From assembly GCF_004379255.2 (NCBI RefSeq), contig NC_056048.1, positions 10,935,197-10,999,196 on the forward strand: a stretch of 64,000 nt of DNA, given 5' to 3'. Source of the stretch: Salvia splendens (lineage: Eukaryota > Streptophyta > Magnoliopsida > Lamiales > Lamiaceae). Position 1 is the stretch's first letter; every line of letters starts with the position of its first letter. The notes under the pieces are model-generated. The model ran no database searches. It was given only the letters and a program-made list of their open reading frames with translations, and was not told the origin of the DNA. Below, one piece after another: positions 1 through 11,468 of this stretch. A program made the translations under genes and the position numbers.

Positions 1-581
1 TTTCCTCGTCAACAAAACATCATCGGATAGACGTGTCAACGTTGCCATGCTCGCCATAGACGGACCTGCCAAGCCTTGGAAGCAATTGCTCGTTCGTCGC
101 TGCCCCTCCTTATCGTGAGACAAGTTTGTTCAAGAGCTCTTGCAACGTTTTGGTGATACCATCACATCAGGAAGCTGCCTCGCTGGCAATTCATCCAAGT
201 ACAGTAGTAAAGTAGTAAGGATACTGTCTCTGTTGCCAAAAACAGCCAAAAATTCCACCCAGAACCAGCAATAATTCTGCAGCTATCCTACCCATCGTGA
301 CAGCACCATTGCTGTCCTCTAGCCTGTCTACAACAGCCCTGCCGGAGATACCGCCTATTACCACGTCAACAATCCACCCTGATATCGATACCAAAGCGGA
401 CAATAGAACACCCCTACCCTTGGTAGTACAACAGCCTATTCATATTTCTGTTTTAGTGCCTCTGCCATCTCCTACCAATCTGCCTACACCAACAGTGGTG
501 ACAACACCGCTGTGGTTCTATTTCACTGTTTCAGCCCTTCTTCCCTTTGCTGCTACGTACAGTTCATGCCGTTGCTGCTGA
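1..581 (+). pseudogene. gag-like frame, copy A (left-truncated by window)
   Basis: 3' part of the gag-like frame seen in full in later copies. A TGA at 116-118 replaces the TGG of the other copies within the PSLSWDKF segment, and a short insertion near 205-220 shifts the frame, so this copy cannot encode the protein. Confidence 0.7.
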
Positions 582-838
582 GCTGGCCACAATCATGTAT
601 CTACTTCTTCTTGTTCATGGGCACATTCCTTGGCTCAGCTTTTCACCTCCTGTCCAGAAGCATGAATGGGAGCCTCCACCGAACAATGTAATCGGTTTCA
701 GTTTTGAGCTCAGCCTTGAGGGCAAGGCTGTTTTGAGGGTGAGGCAGTTGATACGGATTGGAGGAGGGGAAGAGAGAAAGATGGTTGGGCCGGCAGAGAG
801 AAAGGAGGAAGCAGGTGGAGAAGATTAAGGGAGAGAGC

Positions 839-1115
839 TGATTCCTATTTTTATGCTTTTCAAATATTTGTTATTCGGTTTCCTTTATTTTAGCACTAGA
901 ATTGCCTATATATAGAGAGAGTCTCCTAATAGAGAGATCATCTTGGAGAGATCATTATTGGACGAGTTTTTCTCGTAGGCCTCCTTCGTGAGGATTAGGC
1001 CACTGCGGAGGATTTCCCTTTCTTGTTTTGCTATTCAGTTTCTTTCAATAAAGCCAAGCATTTCTGATTCCAGATTCTATATTAATTTCTTGTTCATCAG
1101 CCTTTACTCCTAACA
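839..1115 (+). repeat. LTR 1 of the tandem array
   Basis: Begins TGATTCC right after a purine-rich tract (GGGAGAGAGC) and ends CCTAACA, giving the TG...CA borders of an LTR. It holds a TATA-like CTATATATAGAGAG near 905 and an AATAAA signal near 1046. Directly downstream, TGG at 1118-1120 followed by TGCGGTGAACG fits the start of a primer-binding site; I did not identify the tRNA. Confidence 0.85.
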
Positions 1116-1168
1116 ATTGGTGCGGTGAACGTGGATCAACTCAAGGGGCGATTCACGCCTAGACGGTT

Positions 1169-2020
1169 TGGAGAAGGCTACTGCAAAACTCAACGCCCAG
1201 CTCCAGCAGACGAACGAACGAACGGGTCTCGGCGTTGGGGTCAAAACTCGACTCCATGATAGAGGAAGTGCGTGCGGGTTTCGCGGCCCTCAACCACAAG
1301 TTCGGAGCAACGCCGGAGGACGGTGCGTCCTCTGAAAATCGGGATTCTAATTCGGTGTCAGCTGGAAACAAATCAACGTCGCCAATGCCAATTTTTGATG
1401 GATCTGAGCCTCTCGTGTGGCTTGCGCGGGCCAACCAATATTTCCTCGTCAACAAAACATCATCGGATAGACGTGTCGACGTTGCCATGCTCGCCATAGA
1501 CGGACCTGCCAAGCCTTGGAAGCAATTGCTCGTTCGTCGCTGCCCCTCCTTATCGTGGGACAAGTTTGTTCAAGAGCTCTTGCAACGTTTTGGTGATACC
1601 ATCACATCAGGAAGCTGCGTCGCTGGCAATTCATCCAAGTACAGTAGTAAGGATCCTTTTTCTACGGTCTCTGTTGCCAAAAACCAGCCAAAAATTCCAC
1701 CCAGAACCAGCAATAATTCTGCAGCTATCCTACCCATCGTGACAGCACCATTGCTGTCCTCTAGCCTGTCTACAACAGCCCTGCCGGAGATACCGCCTTT
1801 TACCACGTCAACAATCCACCCTGATATCGATACCAAAGCGGACAATAGAACACCCCTACCCTTGGTAGTACAACAGCCTATTCATATTTCTGTTTTAGTG
1901 CCTCTGCCATCTCCTACCAATCTGCCTACACCAACAGTGGTGACAACACCGCTGTGGTTCTATTTCACTGTTTCAGCCCTTCTTCCCTTTGCTGCTACGT
2001 ACAGTTCATGCCGTTGCTGA
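1169..2020 (+). pseudogene. gag-like frame, copy B
   Basis: An open frame from about 1235 to 2020 reads through a retrotransposon gag-like region (FDGSEPLVWLARANQYF ... AMLAIDGPAKPW ... LSWDKFVQELLQRFGD), the usual capsid signature of plant Ty3-type elements. The following Thr/Pro/Ser-rich tail has no zinc knuckle. The first ATG in frame is at 1256. Upstream, an extra AACG compared with copy D shifts the frame, so the N-terminal coiled segment (EKATAKLNAQLQQTNERV in copy D) is out of frame. Confidence 0.7.
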
Positions 2021-2280
2021 TGAGCTGACAACAATCATGTATCTACTTCTTCTTGTTCATGGGCACATTCCTTTGTTCAGCTTTTCACCTCCTGTCCAGA
2101 AGCATGAATGGGAGCCTCCACCGAACAATGTAATCAGTTTCAGTTTTGAGCTCAGCCTTGAGGGCAAGGCTGTTTTGAGGGTGAGGCAGTTGATACGGAT
2201 TGGAGGAGGGGAAGATAGAAAGATGGTTGGGCCGGCAGAGAGAAAGGAGGAAGCAGGTGGAGAAGATTAAGGGAGAGAGC

Positions 2281-2557
2281 TGATTCCTATTTTTATGCTT
2301 TTCAAATATTTGTTATTCGGTTTCATTTATTTTAGCACTAGAATTGCCTATATATAGAGAGAGTCTCCTAATAGAGAGATCATCTTGGAGAGATCATTAT
2401 TGGACGAGTTTTTCTCGTAGGCATCCTTCGTGAGGATTAGGCCACTGCGGAGGATTTTCCTTTCTTGTTTTGCTATTCAGTTTCTTTCAATAAAGCCAAG
2501 CATTTCTGATTCCAGATTCTATATTAATATCTTGTTCATCAGCCTTTACTCCTAACA
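2281..2557 (+). repeat. LTR 2 of the tandem array
   Basis: 277 bp and nearly identical to LTR 1, with the same TG start, CCTAACA end, TATA-like box and AATAAA. It is shared between the second and third interiors. Confidence 0.85.
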
Positions 2558-2610
2558 ATTGGTGCGGTGAACGTGGATCAACTCAAGGGGCGATTCACGC
2601 CTAGACGGTT

Positions 2611-3459
2611 TGGAGAAGGCTACAGCAAAACTCAACGCCCAGCTCCAGCAGACGAACGAACGAACGGGTCTCGGCGTTGGGGTCAAAACTCGACTCCATG
2701 ATAGAGGAAGTGCGTGCGGGTTTCGCGGCCCTCAACCACAAGTTCAGAGCAACGCCGGAGGACGGTGCGTCCTCTGAAAATCAGAATTCGGTGTCAGCTG
2801 GAAACAAATCAACGTCGCCAATGCCAATTTTTGATGGATCTGAGCCTCTCGCGTGGCTTGCGCGGGCCAACCAATATTTCCTCGTCAACAAAACATCATC
2901 GGATAGACGTGTCAACGTTGCCATGCTTGCCATAGACGGACCTGCCAAGCCTTGGAAGCAATTGCTCGTTCGTCGCTGCCCCTCCTTATCGTGGGACAAG
3001 TTTGTTCAAGAGCTCTTGCAACGTTTTGGTTATACCATCACATCAGGAAGCTGCGTCGCTGGCAATTCATCCAAGTACAGTAGTAAGGATCCTTTTTCTA
3101 CTGTCTCTGTTGCCAAAAACCAGCCAAAAATTCCACCCAGAACCAGCAATAATTCTGCAGCTATCCTACCCATCGTGACAACACCATTGCTGTCCTCTAG
3201 CCTGTCTACAACAGCCCTACCGGAGATACCGCCTATTACCACGTCAACAATCCACCCTGATATCGATACCAAAGCGGACAATAGAACACCCCTACCCTTT
3301 GTAGTACAACATCCTATTCATATTTCTGTTTTAGTGCCTCTGCCATCTCCTACCAATCTGCCTACATCAACAGTGGTGACAACAGCGCTGTGGTTCTATT
3401 TCACTGTTTCAGCCCTTCTTCCCTTTGCTGCTACGTACAGTTCATGCCGCTGCTGCTGA
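2611..3459 (+). pseudogene. gag-like frame, copy C
   Basis: Same organisation as copy B, open from about 2677 to 3459, with the same upstream AACG frame shift and a small in-frame deletion near 2785 relative to B. The product would be a gag-like protein of about 250 residues without a zinc knuckle. Confidence 0.7.
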
Positions 3460-3716
3460 GCTGGCCACAATCATGTATCTACTTCTTCTTGTTCATGGGC
3501 ACATTCCTTGGTTCAGCTTTTCACCTCCTGTCCAGAAGCATGAATGGGAGCCTCCACCGAACAATGTAATCGGTTTCAGTTTTGAGCTCAGCCTTGAGGG
3601 CAAGGCTGTTTTGAGAGTGCGGCAATTGATACGGATTGGAGGAGGGGAAGATAGAAAGATGGTTGGGCCGGCAGAGAGAGAGGAGGAAGCAGGTGGAGAA
3701 GATTAAGGGAGAGAGC

Positions 3717-3991
3717 TGATTCCTATTTTTATGCTTTTCAAATATTTGTTATTCGGTTTCCTTTATTTTAGCACTAGAATTGCCTATATAGAGAGAGTCT
3801 CCTAATAGAGAGATCATCTTGGAGAGATCATTATTGGACGAGTTTTTCTCGTTGGCCTCCTTCGTGAGGATTAGGCCTCTGCGGAGGATTTCCCTTTCTT
3901 GTTTTGCTATTCAGTTTCTTTCAATAAAGCCGAGCATTTCTGATTCCAGATTCTGTATTAATTTCTTGTTCATCAGCCTTTACTCCTAACA
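3717..3991 (+). repeat. LTR 3 of the tandem array
   Basis: 275 bp, lacking one TA of the TATATATA tract near 3784 compared with LTRs 1, 2 and 4. Otherwise it has the same borders and signals. Confidence 0.85.
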
Positions 3992-4042
3992 ATTGGTGCG
4001 GTGAACGTGGATCAACTCTAGGGGCGATCACGCCTAGACGGT

Positions 4043-4894
4043 TTGGAGAAGGCTACTGCAAAACTCAACGCCCAGCTTCAGCAGACGAACGAACGGGTCT
4101 CGCCGTTGGGGTCAAAACTCGACTCCATGATAGAGGAAGTGCGTGTGGGTTTCGCGGCCCTCAACCACAAGTTCAGAGCAACGCCGGAGGACGGTGCGTC
4201 CTCTGAAAATCAGGAATCTAATTCGGTGTCAGCTGGAAACTAATCAACGTCGCCAATGCCAATTTTTGATGGATCTGAGCCTCTCGTGTGGCTTGCGCGG
4301 GCAAACCAATATTTCCTCGTCAACAAAACATCATTGGATAGACGCGTCGACGTTGCCATGCTCGCCTTAGACGGACCTGCCAAGCCTTGGAAGCAATTGC
4401 TCGTTCGTCGCTGCCCCTCCTTATCGTGGGACAAGTTTGTTCAAGAGCTCTTGCAACGTTTTGGTGATACCATCACATCAGGAAGCTGCGTCGTTGGCAA
4501 TTCATCCAAGTACAGTAGTAAGGATCCTTTTTCTACTGTCTCTGTTGCCAAAAACCAGCCAAAAATTCCACCCAGAACCAGCAATAATTCTGCAGCTATC
4601 CTACCCATCGTGACAACACCATTGCTGTCCTCTAGCCTGTCTACAACAGCCCTACCGGAGATACCGCCTATTACCACGTCAACAATCCACCCTGATATCG
4701 ATACCAAAGCGGACAATAGAACACCCCTACCCTTGGTAGTACAACAGCCTATTCATATTTCTGTTTTAGTGCCTCTGCCATCTCCTACCAATCTGCCTAC
4801 ACCAACAGTGGTGACAACACCGCTGTGGTTCTATTTCACTGTTTCAGCCCTTCTTCCCTTTGCTGCTACGTACAGTTCATGCCGTTGCTGCTGA
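4043..4894 (+). pseudogene. gag-like frame, copy D, with internal stop
   Basis: The only copy with the N-terminal segment in frame with the capsid-like part. It has a TAA at 4241-4243 where copies B and C have AAA (Lys). Each copy therefore carries a different break. No ATG opens the N-terminal part in the visible frame. Confidence 0.7.
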
Positions 4895-5037
4895 GCTGGC
4901 CACAATCATGTATCTACTTCTTCTTGTTCATGGGCACATTCCTTGGCTCAGCTTTTCACCTCCTGTCCAGAAGCATGAATGGGAGCCTCCACCGAACAAT
5001 GTAATCGGTTTCAGTTTTGAGCTCAGCCTTGAGGGCA

Positions 5038-5231
5038 AGGCTGTTTTGAGGGTGAGGCAGTTGATACGGATTGGAGGAGGGGAAGAGAGAAAGATGGTTG
5101 GGCCGGCAGAGAGAAAGGAGGAAGCAGGTGGAGAAGGCTGTTTTGAGGGTGAGGCAGTTGATACGGATTGGAGGAGGGGAAGAGAGAAAGATGGTTGGGC
5201 CGGCAGAGAGAAAGGAGGAAGCAGGTGGAGA
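5038..5231 (+). repeat. 97-bp tandem duplication beside the polypurine tract
   Basis: Only in the fourth interior, a block of about 97 bp starting near 5038 is repeated once from about 5135. It contains the purine-rich GGAGGAGGGGAAGAGAGAAA region, so this copy has two polypurine stretches upstream of LTR 4. Confidence 0.85.
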
Positions 5232-5248
5232 AGATTAAGGGAGAGAGC

Positions 5249-5525
5249 TGATTCCTATTTTTATGCTTTTCAAATATTTGTTATTCGGTTTCCTTTATTT
5301 TAGCACTAGAATTGCCTATATATAGAGAGAGTCTCCTAATAGAGAGATCATCTTGGAGAGATCATTATTGGACGAGTTTTTCTCGTAGGCCTCCTTCGTG
5401 AGGATTAGGCCTCTGCGGAGGATTTCCCTTTCTTGTTTTGCTATTCAGTTTCTTTCAATAAAGCCGAGCATTTCTGATTCCAGATTCTATATTATATTCT
5501 TGTTCATCAGCCTTTACTCCTAACA
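5249..5525 (+). repeat. LTR 4, right end of the array
   Basis: 277 bp with the same borders. It is followed by single-copy-looking intron sequence (AAATGACTTGCC...) and not by another interior, so this marks the right boundary of the array. Confidence 0.85.
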
Positions 5526-5688
5526 AAATGACTTGCCTAGTTCCCAGATAATAAATTATTTGTGCTATATATAATATATCATATATGTGTGTGTGCGTGT
5601 GTTTTAGTGATGCCTTGAAGCTTGTTTGGTTATATTATTGTCACAACGAGCTAATACCAGTATAATCTGTATTTTGCTATTCTTACAG

Positions 5689-6335
5689 ATGGAAACAGAT
5701 CACCAGTACCACAGCATCGGTCGCCTCAACCAGCTAATGTTAGTCGCGATGAGTTTCTAAGCAGGCAAGTGCATCTATTCATACTGTGTCATGTGTGTTA
5801 TACGGCTGGTTAAATTTTCAACTAGGTTCCCATGGTGGACAGATAGGGATACGATTAGTGCTGTCTCATGTGACAAAGGGCCACTCATCAACTATAGGTT
5901 TAGCTTAGTTAAATGGCCGTTGTATGGACACCTCCTCTTACTTTGATGGGTTGCAGGTTTAGCCTTTTTTCATCTGCGTAGGTTTGGGATCTTATTCCTG
6001 GTTTATTAACACTATGCAAACTTATCACCTCATGCATTCAAAAAACAACTTTGCGACTTCATGATATCACATATCCTGCAATGTCCACCAAGAATTTGGA
6101 TTTAGAGAGTGTCAAACTTTTCCAGGAACCAATCAAGGGAATTTTGATCTGAAAATCATTATGTGCATTGGCATTGATATTGTCGACAGTTTCATATTTT
6201 CTTTCTTGGTGCAGGTTTACTCGAAATGCAAACCTGATTGCAAATGGGGTAGCAAAGAACATCCGTAGAGTAGGGAACCAGATAAAACAAAGCATCGATG
6301 ATATTATGTACCCCTATAGAAAAAGACCAAAGTAA
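5689..6335 (+). CDS. Conserved plant protein, last two exons (5' part lost or off-window)
   Basis: Two exons can be read: 5689-5764, coding for GNRSPVPQHRSPQPANVSRDEFLSR (split), and 6215-6335, coding for RFTRNANLIANGVAKNIRRVG and ending IDDIMYPYRKRPK plus TAA. I recall this C-terminal signature from short uncharacterised plant proteins but cannot assign a function. The first acceptor is TTCTTACAG. The intron between them keeps the frame only if it starts with GC (AG|GCAAGT), a classical GC-AG donor. Upstream exons are not visible; the LTR array lies immediately 5', apparently within an intron. By recalled gene order this could be the neighbour of the DUF1640 gene in Arabidopsis, which is unproven. 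Confidence 0.6.
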
Positions 6336-6356
6336 GTGGAGGTGTCCATACAGTGG
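5917..6356. repeat. Inverted repeat joining intron and final exon
   Basis: A 29-base stretch in the intron (5917-5945, containing TGTATGGACACCTCC) is matched in reverse complement, with few mismatches, at 6327-6356. The second arm includes the last two codons and stop of the gene and the first bases of its 3' UTR. The transcript could fold across the intron end and final exon. Confidence 0.75.
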
Positions 6357-8244
6357 ACGTCTGGGAAAATGAAATGGGGGCAGGAACAACGCCTTGAGCA
6401 GTCACGCACACCTGCTGTCTCGGGCAAGAGACGATTTCTGCACAACTTCCAGTCATATGTTTTACTACTTATCTGTTGCTATGTTCAATCTGAGTATTGG
6501 AGTAGCTATTTGTAGGGTGCGTTTTTAAAATCTATTTTGGCACTCGAAATTAGTCTATAATTCTTACAATAAAATCAACTACAGAATATGTTAAATTAGC
6601 ATTTGTGATATATGAAGCGTGCCTCATTGCACAAGGCTCTCTAAGGTAGTGGGTAGGCCTGGGGAAACGGTTTAACCGAGAACCGAAAAATTAAGGTTAG
6701 GGTTCGGTTTCGGTTTCGGTTAGTAAGTTTAAGCTAATCTCGGTTCTAACAGAACCGAGAGGTTAGAACCGAATAACCGATATTTTTTTATATTTTATTT
6801 TTATATATTGATTTTAGTTTTGTTATTTCAGTTTTGAAAAGTAAAAAAAGAAATGAAACAGTAAAAAACCAACCTATAGACTATAGAATCGTTCGTAGCC
6901 CGCTTAGGCAGTTAGCATATTTAGCTAATATGAATATTTTAGAATTTAAATTTTGTAGTGTATTTTGTGATGATATTATGGTTTAACTATTATTAAAATC
7001 ATCAGTATTCTACAAATATGAATATATGATTACGATTTATGAATTTTGTATTTAATGTTTAACAATTTGAAGTCTTGAATTTGAAGATGGAAAATTATAG
7101 ATCAAATCCCAGTGCATGCAAACAATTTTTTTTATTGGCTGTCACTGAATTTCAGTACCTTCTGTGCAACCGATAAGCTGTCGGTCAGGACCGATTGGTT
7201 CCTTAAATAACCGAACCGACTTAAGGGTTTGTTCCAGTTCATGTATGCAATATACGCCTTTTACAAAACGTTATATATGATGGCCTCTGTTGGACACTTG
7301 ATTGTCTGTCCAATTGAGAGGCTGGGGGTGGCACACTGCTCAAACGACAACTCTCCCCGGGCTTTGCTTTCATGCCAATCTGAAGATGCCCTTCGCTCGC
7401 AACCGTGGATGCAAACCTAGGCTAGGAGTGCCTGTTGGAAACGATGTAGTGAACCAACAGAGTCATTGGTTTGGTTCTCCTCACTAAACATAATGGTAGA
7501 ATTTGAGAGAGAAAATGGAGACAAAGAAAATGAATTGGTGTGAAAATTGAAGGTGGTCTTTAGTTATAAATAGGGATGACAGAAAGGTGTAAGCTAATTC
7601 GCTGCGAGGGCATGGATGAAAGTCACGCCCTCTTTCGCTCCAAATTGGGACACCCGTCATGACAAGCCATCTACAACGCAACCTGTCTATCGCTTGACCG
7701 ACACTTTATGAATGCACAAATTATCATATTACTGTCCCCCTCGACACTCACCAAGACTCTGCTTTATGAATGATCTAACAATCAATATGGCTTCCAAAAA
7801 TAACGTGAAGGTCCTCAAAATTTATGGCTATAGTGGAGATGAAGTAGGAAATGACACATGGTAGAAATGTTTAACCACTTTTTCGAATTCTTGATTTTCT
7901 TTCATTTTCTTATAAATAATTCCAAGTCTCCAACCTTCAGCACAAATAGGTTGTGAACCCATCTTTGAATTCAGTTATCATTTCCTCTGCAGAAACTTCC
8001 CCTCACCTTCCATATCTCTCAATCACGATTTCCCCTTTTTCTCTCCCGCCCCCTTTTTGTTGTTTGATCAGCAGATTAAAGAGCAAAGAGAGCCAAAAAT
8101 TTGATCTTTGAGCTGATTTCAGCCGATTGTGTTGATTAGAAGCGAAACCCGTCTCGATTTTGATAAAATCTTTCGCAGTTGAAACCTTTAGAGGAGGTTT
8201 TGTTTAATATTTTATTCTTGATTGGAAGTACCAGTTGGATTAGA
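6336..8244. other. Spacer with degenerate hAT-like repeat
   Basis: No gene seen. From about 6655 to 7240 the sequence is rich in CGGTT/AACCG motifs at both ends (GGTTCGGTTTCGG, AACCGAACCGAC) around an AT-rich core, a pattern common to non-autonomous hAT elements, but I could not fix exact TIRs or a target duplication. The rest holds only short chance frames. Confidence 0.45.
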
Positions 8245-10373
8245 ATGACTGCGTACTCGGCGGCGTGTAAGCGGGTGCTGAGATTAGGACCCGGGTTGGC
8301 CGCGACCCGACCCATTTCCGAACTTGCTAAATCCAACGGCAAACGTATCTACCTCGTCGACACTCTGGCCCTTGTAATTATTTGTTTTTTATAATAGGGT
8401 TTTTGTTATTTGGAGTTGAAATTGGTGTTTTTGTTTGATTGTTTCAATAGTTTCTTTCGATTGCCGTTTACAAACTTGTGTTTTTCTGTTTTGATGTTCT
8501 TAGCTACATTATTGCTGTTATGCTGATTTAGTTACATTAAGCCTTTTTGTATTTTTTTAAAGGTTTTATTCACATTTTTTTGCCCTTTTGTGTTGTGATG
8601 GTTTAGATACAATCTTTCCTAATGTGATGTGATGATTTTGGTTACATTTTTGCTGGTGATGGTTTTGATTAGGTGAGGAAACTCGAGGCACAGGGGGTGG
8701 AGTCGAGGCAGGCGCAGGCAATAACCGAGGCAATGATGCAGGTGCTGAATGACAGCATGGAGAATGTCTCTGGCTCCTATGTTTCTAAGAGTGAAATGCA
8801 AAAGGTGAGTTGTGTTTGCATTTCTTTGTTTGGTGTTTGTTGGCAAAGAGGGAATTTGTAGTGTTAACTTCTTTATCTGTTTTCGAGTAGAGCGAGATGT
8901 TTCAGGAAAACAATCTGTCCATGTTCAAGACAGAAGTCAAGAGCTCACAGGTACAGCAAATGCGACTTTTGTTTCTTTAAATGTTGTGTTCGGAACTGAG
9001 GCTTGTGTATGTTAAGGAAGTGACTCTTTTTTCGTTGCTGGAGTGGGAATATATGTTATATTTAGCTACTATATGATCAAAGCTTGTGATTGCCTTGTTA
9101 TAAATTTGATTGTTAAATATGTAGAGGTCTAATATTGTGGCTGGTTCTTTGTCCACTATCCTAGTTGATTCTTGTGACGGTAGATGACTCATATCATGTC
9201 GAGCCTATGAAATTGGTCGATAATGTTATTCTTGGACGGGGTATAACCCTTTCTGTTACTAAGATAACTATTATATTCGAAATTGATCAATATTGCTAAT
9301 TTGTTATATAGTGGTCTAGTAAAAAGATAATTTCGTACAAAAGAAAAGAGGGTATATTTGTAGATGACCATGAAAAACAATACTACCATTTATAATAATA
9401 GACAATTCAAAATAGAATATTGGACCATACAATTCACTTGGAGGGAGTAAATCTGTGAACCACTCCAATCTCAGAGAAATGTGTATTTTAGGCAAAGACG
9501 AACGTAATTGATTTAATTCCAAATGCAGGACCACCATTTCTCCATGTTGCAACATGAGATGGAAAAAATCAAGAATGATATAGAGAAAATGCGTAGTGAG
9601 TTAAGGTAATGTAGATAAATAAACTCTGTCTATGAAGGACTTCTTTTTTTATAGTATTTCATTTAGATATCACTAAAAACAATTTTGGAACAGGTATGAA
9701 ATCGACAAAGTCACAGCCGGGCAGCGCTTAGATCTTAATCTTGAACGGGGGTAAGTTATTTACCTAAGTATTCATGAGAGGGATCAATGAGTCCCCTTCA
9801 TCGCAAGCCCTATTTTTATTAATTCACTGAACGTATAAAGTTACTGATTCGCTGTATAATTTATTAAACTTGATATAATGAAATGTACATAGATTCGAAT
9901 CTGGAGGCATTTGATTTTTTTTTTACTTTTTGAGTTCAATGAATTATACAACAGATTCAGTAATTTCATACGTTGGGTGCATTAGTAAAAAATGGACTCA
10001 CAGATTCAGGATAAGAAGAGAACTTATTAACAACCATCCCCCATATAAAAGTACTTTTAGCTTTTAGCTGAAATATGCATCTGCCCTTATTTGCAGGAGG
10101 ATCCGAGACGAGCTGAACAATCAAAATCAAGAAACAACCAACCTCACCACCAAACTTGATCGAGTGAGTAACTTTTACACGAAGTTGCTGAATATTGATA
10201 GTTCTTGAACTTGTATTTATGCTCGACACGTTGTGTCGGTTGTGTGATCTCAGGAAATCCATACACTGCGAGCTCAACTGGAAGCTGCAAAGTATGATGT
10301 GATCAAGTATTGCATAGGTACGCTCGCTTCTGTCTCTGCAGTTGGTCTTGCTGTACTCCGTATTCTGATGTAG
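8245..10373 (+). CDS. FMP32: DUF1640 / FMP32-type mitochondrial coiled-coil protein
   Basis: Exons 8245-8373, 8673-8804, 8891-8950, 9529-9605, 9694-9750, 10097-10163 and 10254-10373 join to 213 codons plus stop, all with GT-AG borders. The start ATG gives a basic, Arg/Ala-rich N terminus (TAYSAACKRVLRLGPGLAATR) that fits a mitochondrial presequence. It is followed by the family core (LVDTLALVRKLEAQGVESRQAQAITEAM), a long heptad-rich coiled coil (residues ~90-190), and a C-terminal hydrophobic segment (YCIGTLASVSAVGLAVLRIL) for membrane anchoring. The family includes yeast Fmp32 and animal MCUR1/CCDC90, linked to cytochrome oxidase assembly and the calcium uniporter. Length and domain order are normal and the gene looks intact. 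The role in plants is inferred. Confidence 0.9.
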
Positions 10374-11468
10374 CCAATGGGTGCCATTCGACTGGTTTTC
10401 GTGGGGATTTTATACTCATTTTTTTTTATGTGTAAAATCCTTGTCTAAGTAGAAAACTAGACTCATTGGTCAGGAGGATTCAAATAACAATGTACCTATT
10501 GATTGGCTTTTTTTGTTTGCAAGCTTGTAATAGTTTTCTTGTTTAATTCAAGATGTTGTGCAATTATTTACTCTTATGAAAAATCTATTATTATGTGCAA
10601 CGAATGCAAAATTTTTTACTACATTTTTAATCTTTTACTCTATTATTTCATAGTGTTCTTGAAGACGAGGTTTTTTATTTTATCAAATGAATAATGTGTG
10701 GTTAGGGCTGCACAAACAGATATCGGGTAATACCCGATCCTGACCCAATATCAAAATTACGGATATCGGTTCGGGATTGGGTGTTTAAGGAGTGGGTTTG
10801 TTGTGTATCAAGTAGCTCGATCGAGTACACCCGAATACCCGACTACTACCCGATTTAATTAATTTGTGGCTAGTTAATGATAATATTATTCATGTGCATA
10901 TTTATTTGTTTGCTGCTAGTTACTAAAATCAAAATTTAATGCCTGAATTTAATTAGTATACAAAGGTGTTATCTCAAATAATCAAAATGTAATGAGCAGA
11001 TCATATAATTCATCGTGGTGGAAATTAACTTTACCAATTTCATGTCCAGATTTTATTAAAAGACAATATTACTAAATAAAGAGTTAATAGTCAATTAAAT
11101 AATGATGTTTTGTCTAATTTTGATCTATTCTATAAAATTTCAAATTGAAATAATAAATCATGAAGTTTTAATTCATATCCTCAATTGTTTCATCTATTAC
11201 AAAACGTCATCTTTTAATGATATTTAAAATTATTTATTTTTAGTAAAAGAAAAAAAAGAAAGAAAAAGATACTTATTTTCATAAAACACGTAATTTTGAG
11301 CGTCATTCAAATACACATTTTGTATATAGATGGAACAATGGAAAAAATTTGAAAATTTATGATTTAATATTATTATTTTAAACTTAGTGGGATTAGCCAA
11401 AATTTGACCAAACTTCGACTTAAATATTGATTTCATTAAATAAAATCCATCTTGAAAGTATAACATGT
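10374..11468. other. AT-rich spacer
   Basis: No gene seen. Around 10705-10860 there is a short stretch of CCCGAT/ATCGGG motifs (AATACCCGATCCTGACCC, ATACCCGACTACTACCCG) that resembles the end of a non-autonomous hAT-like element; no partner end was found. Confidence 0.35.

Larger units (their letters stand above)
1..5525 (+). mobile_element. Tandem array of a small gag-only LTR retrotransposon
   Basis: A unit of about 1.44 kb is repeated head to tail: the same sequence recurs at 1, 1441, 2877 and 4312. Each unit consists of one LTR (about 277 bp) and an interior of about 1.16 kb that holds a primer-binding-like site, a gag-like frame and a polypurine stretch. LTRs lie at 839-1115, 2281-2557, 3717-3991 and 5249-5525, so neighbouring elements share an LTR (LTR-interior-LTR-interior). 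No protease, reverse transcriptase or integrase is present, so the family is non-autonomous, of the TR-GAG/LARD type. The array continues off the left edge, so its 5' target duplication cannot be seen; the five bases after the last LTR are AAATG. The sharing of LTRs suggests growth by unequal recombination between LTRs. The array sits in what looks like an intron of the gene whose last exons begin at 5689. Confidence 0.88.

Noticed and set aside
5765..5775. Use of the GT donor three bases into the GCAAGTG motif
   Set aside because: It leads to a different frame in the next exon and an early stop, losing the conserved FTRNANLIANG segment.
7229..7487. Two overlapping plus-strand frames
   Set aside because: No domain, no promoter-like context, next to degenerate repeats; probably chance.
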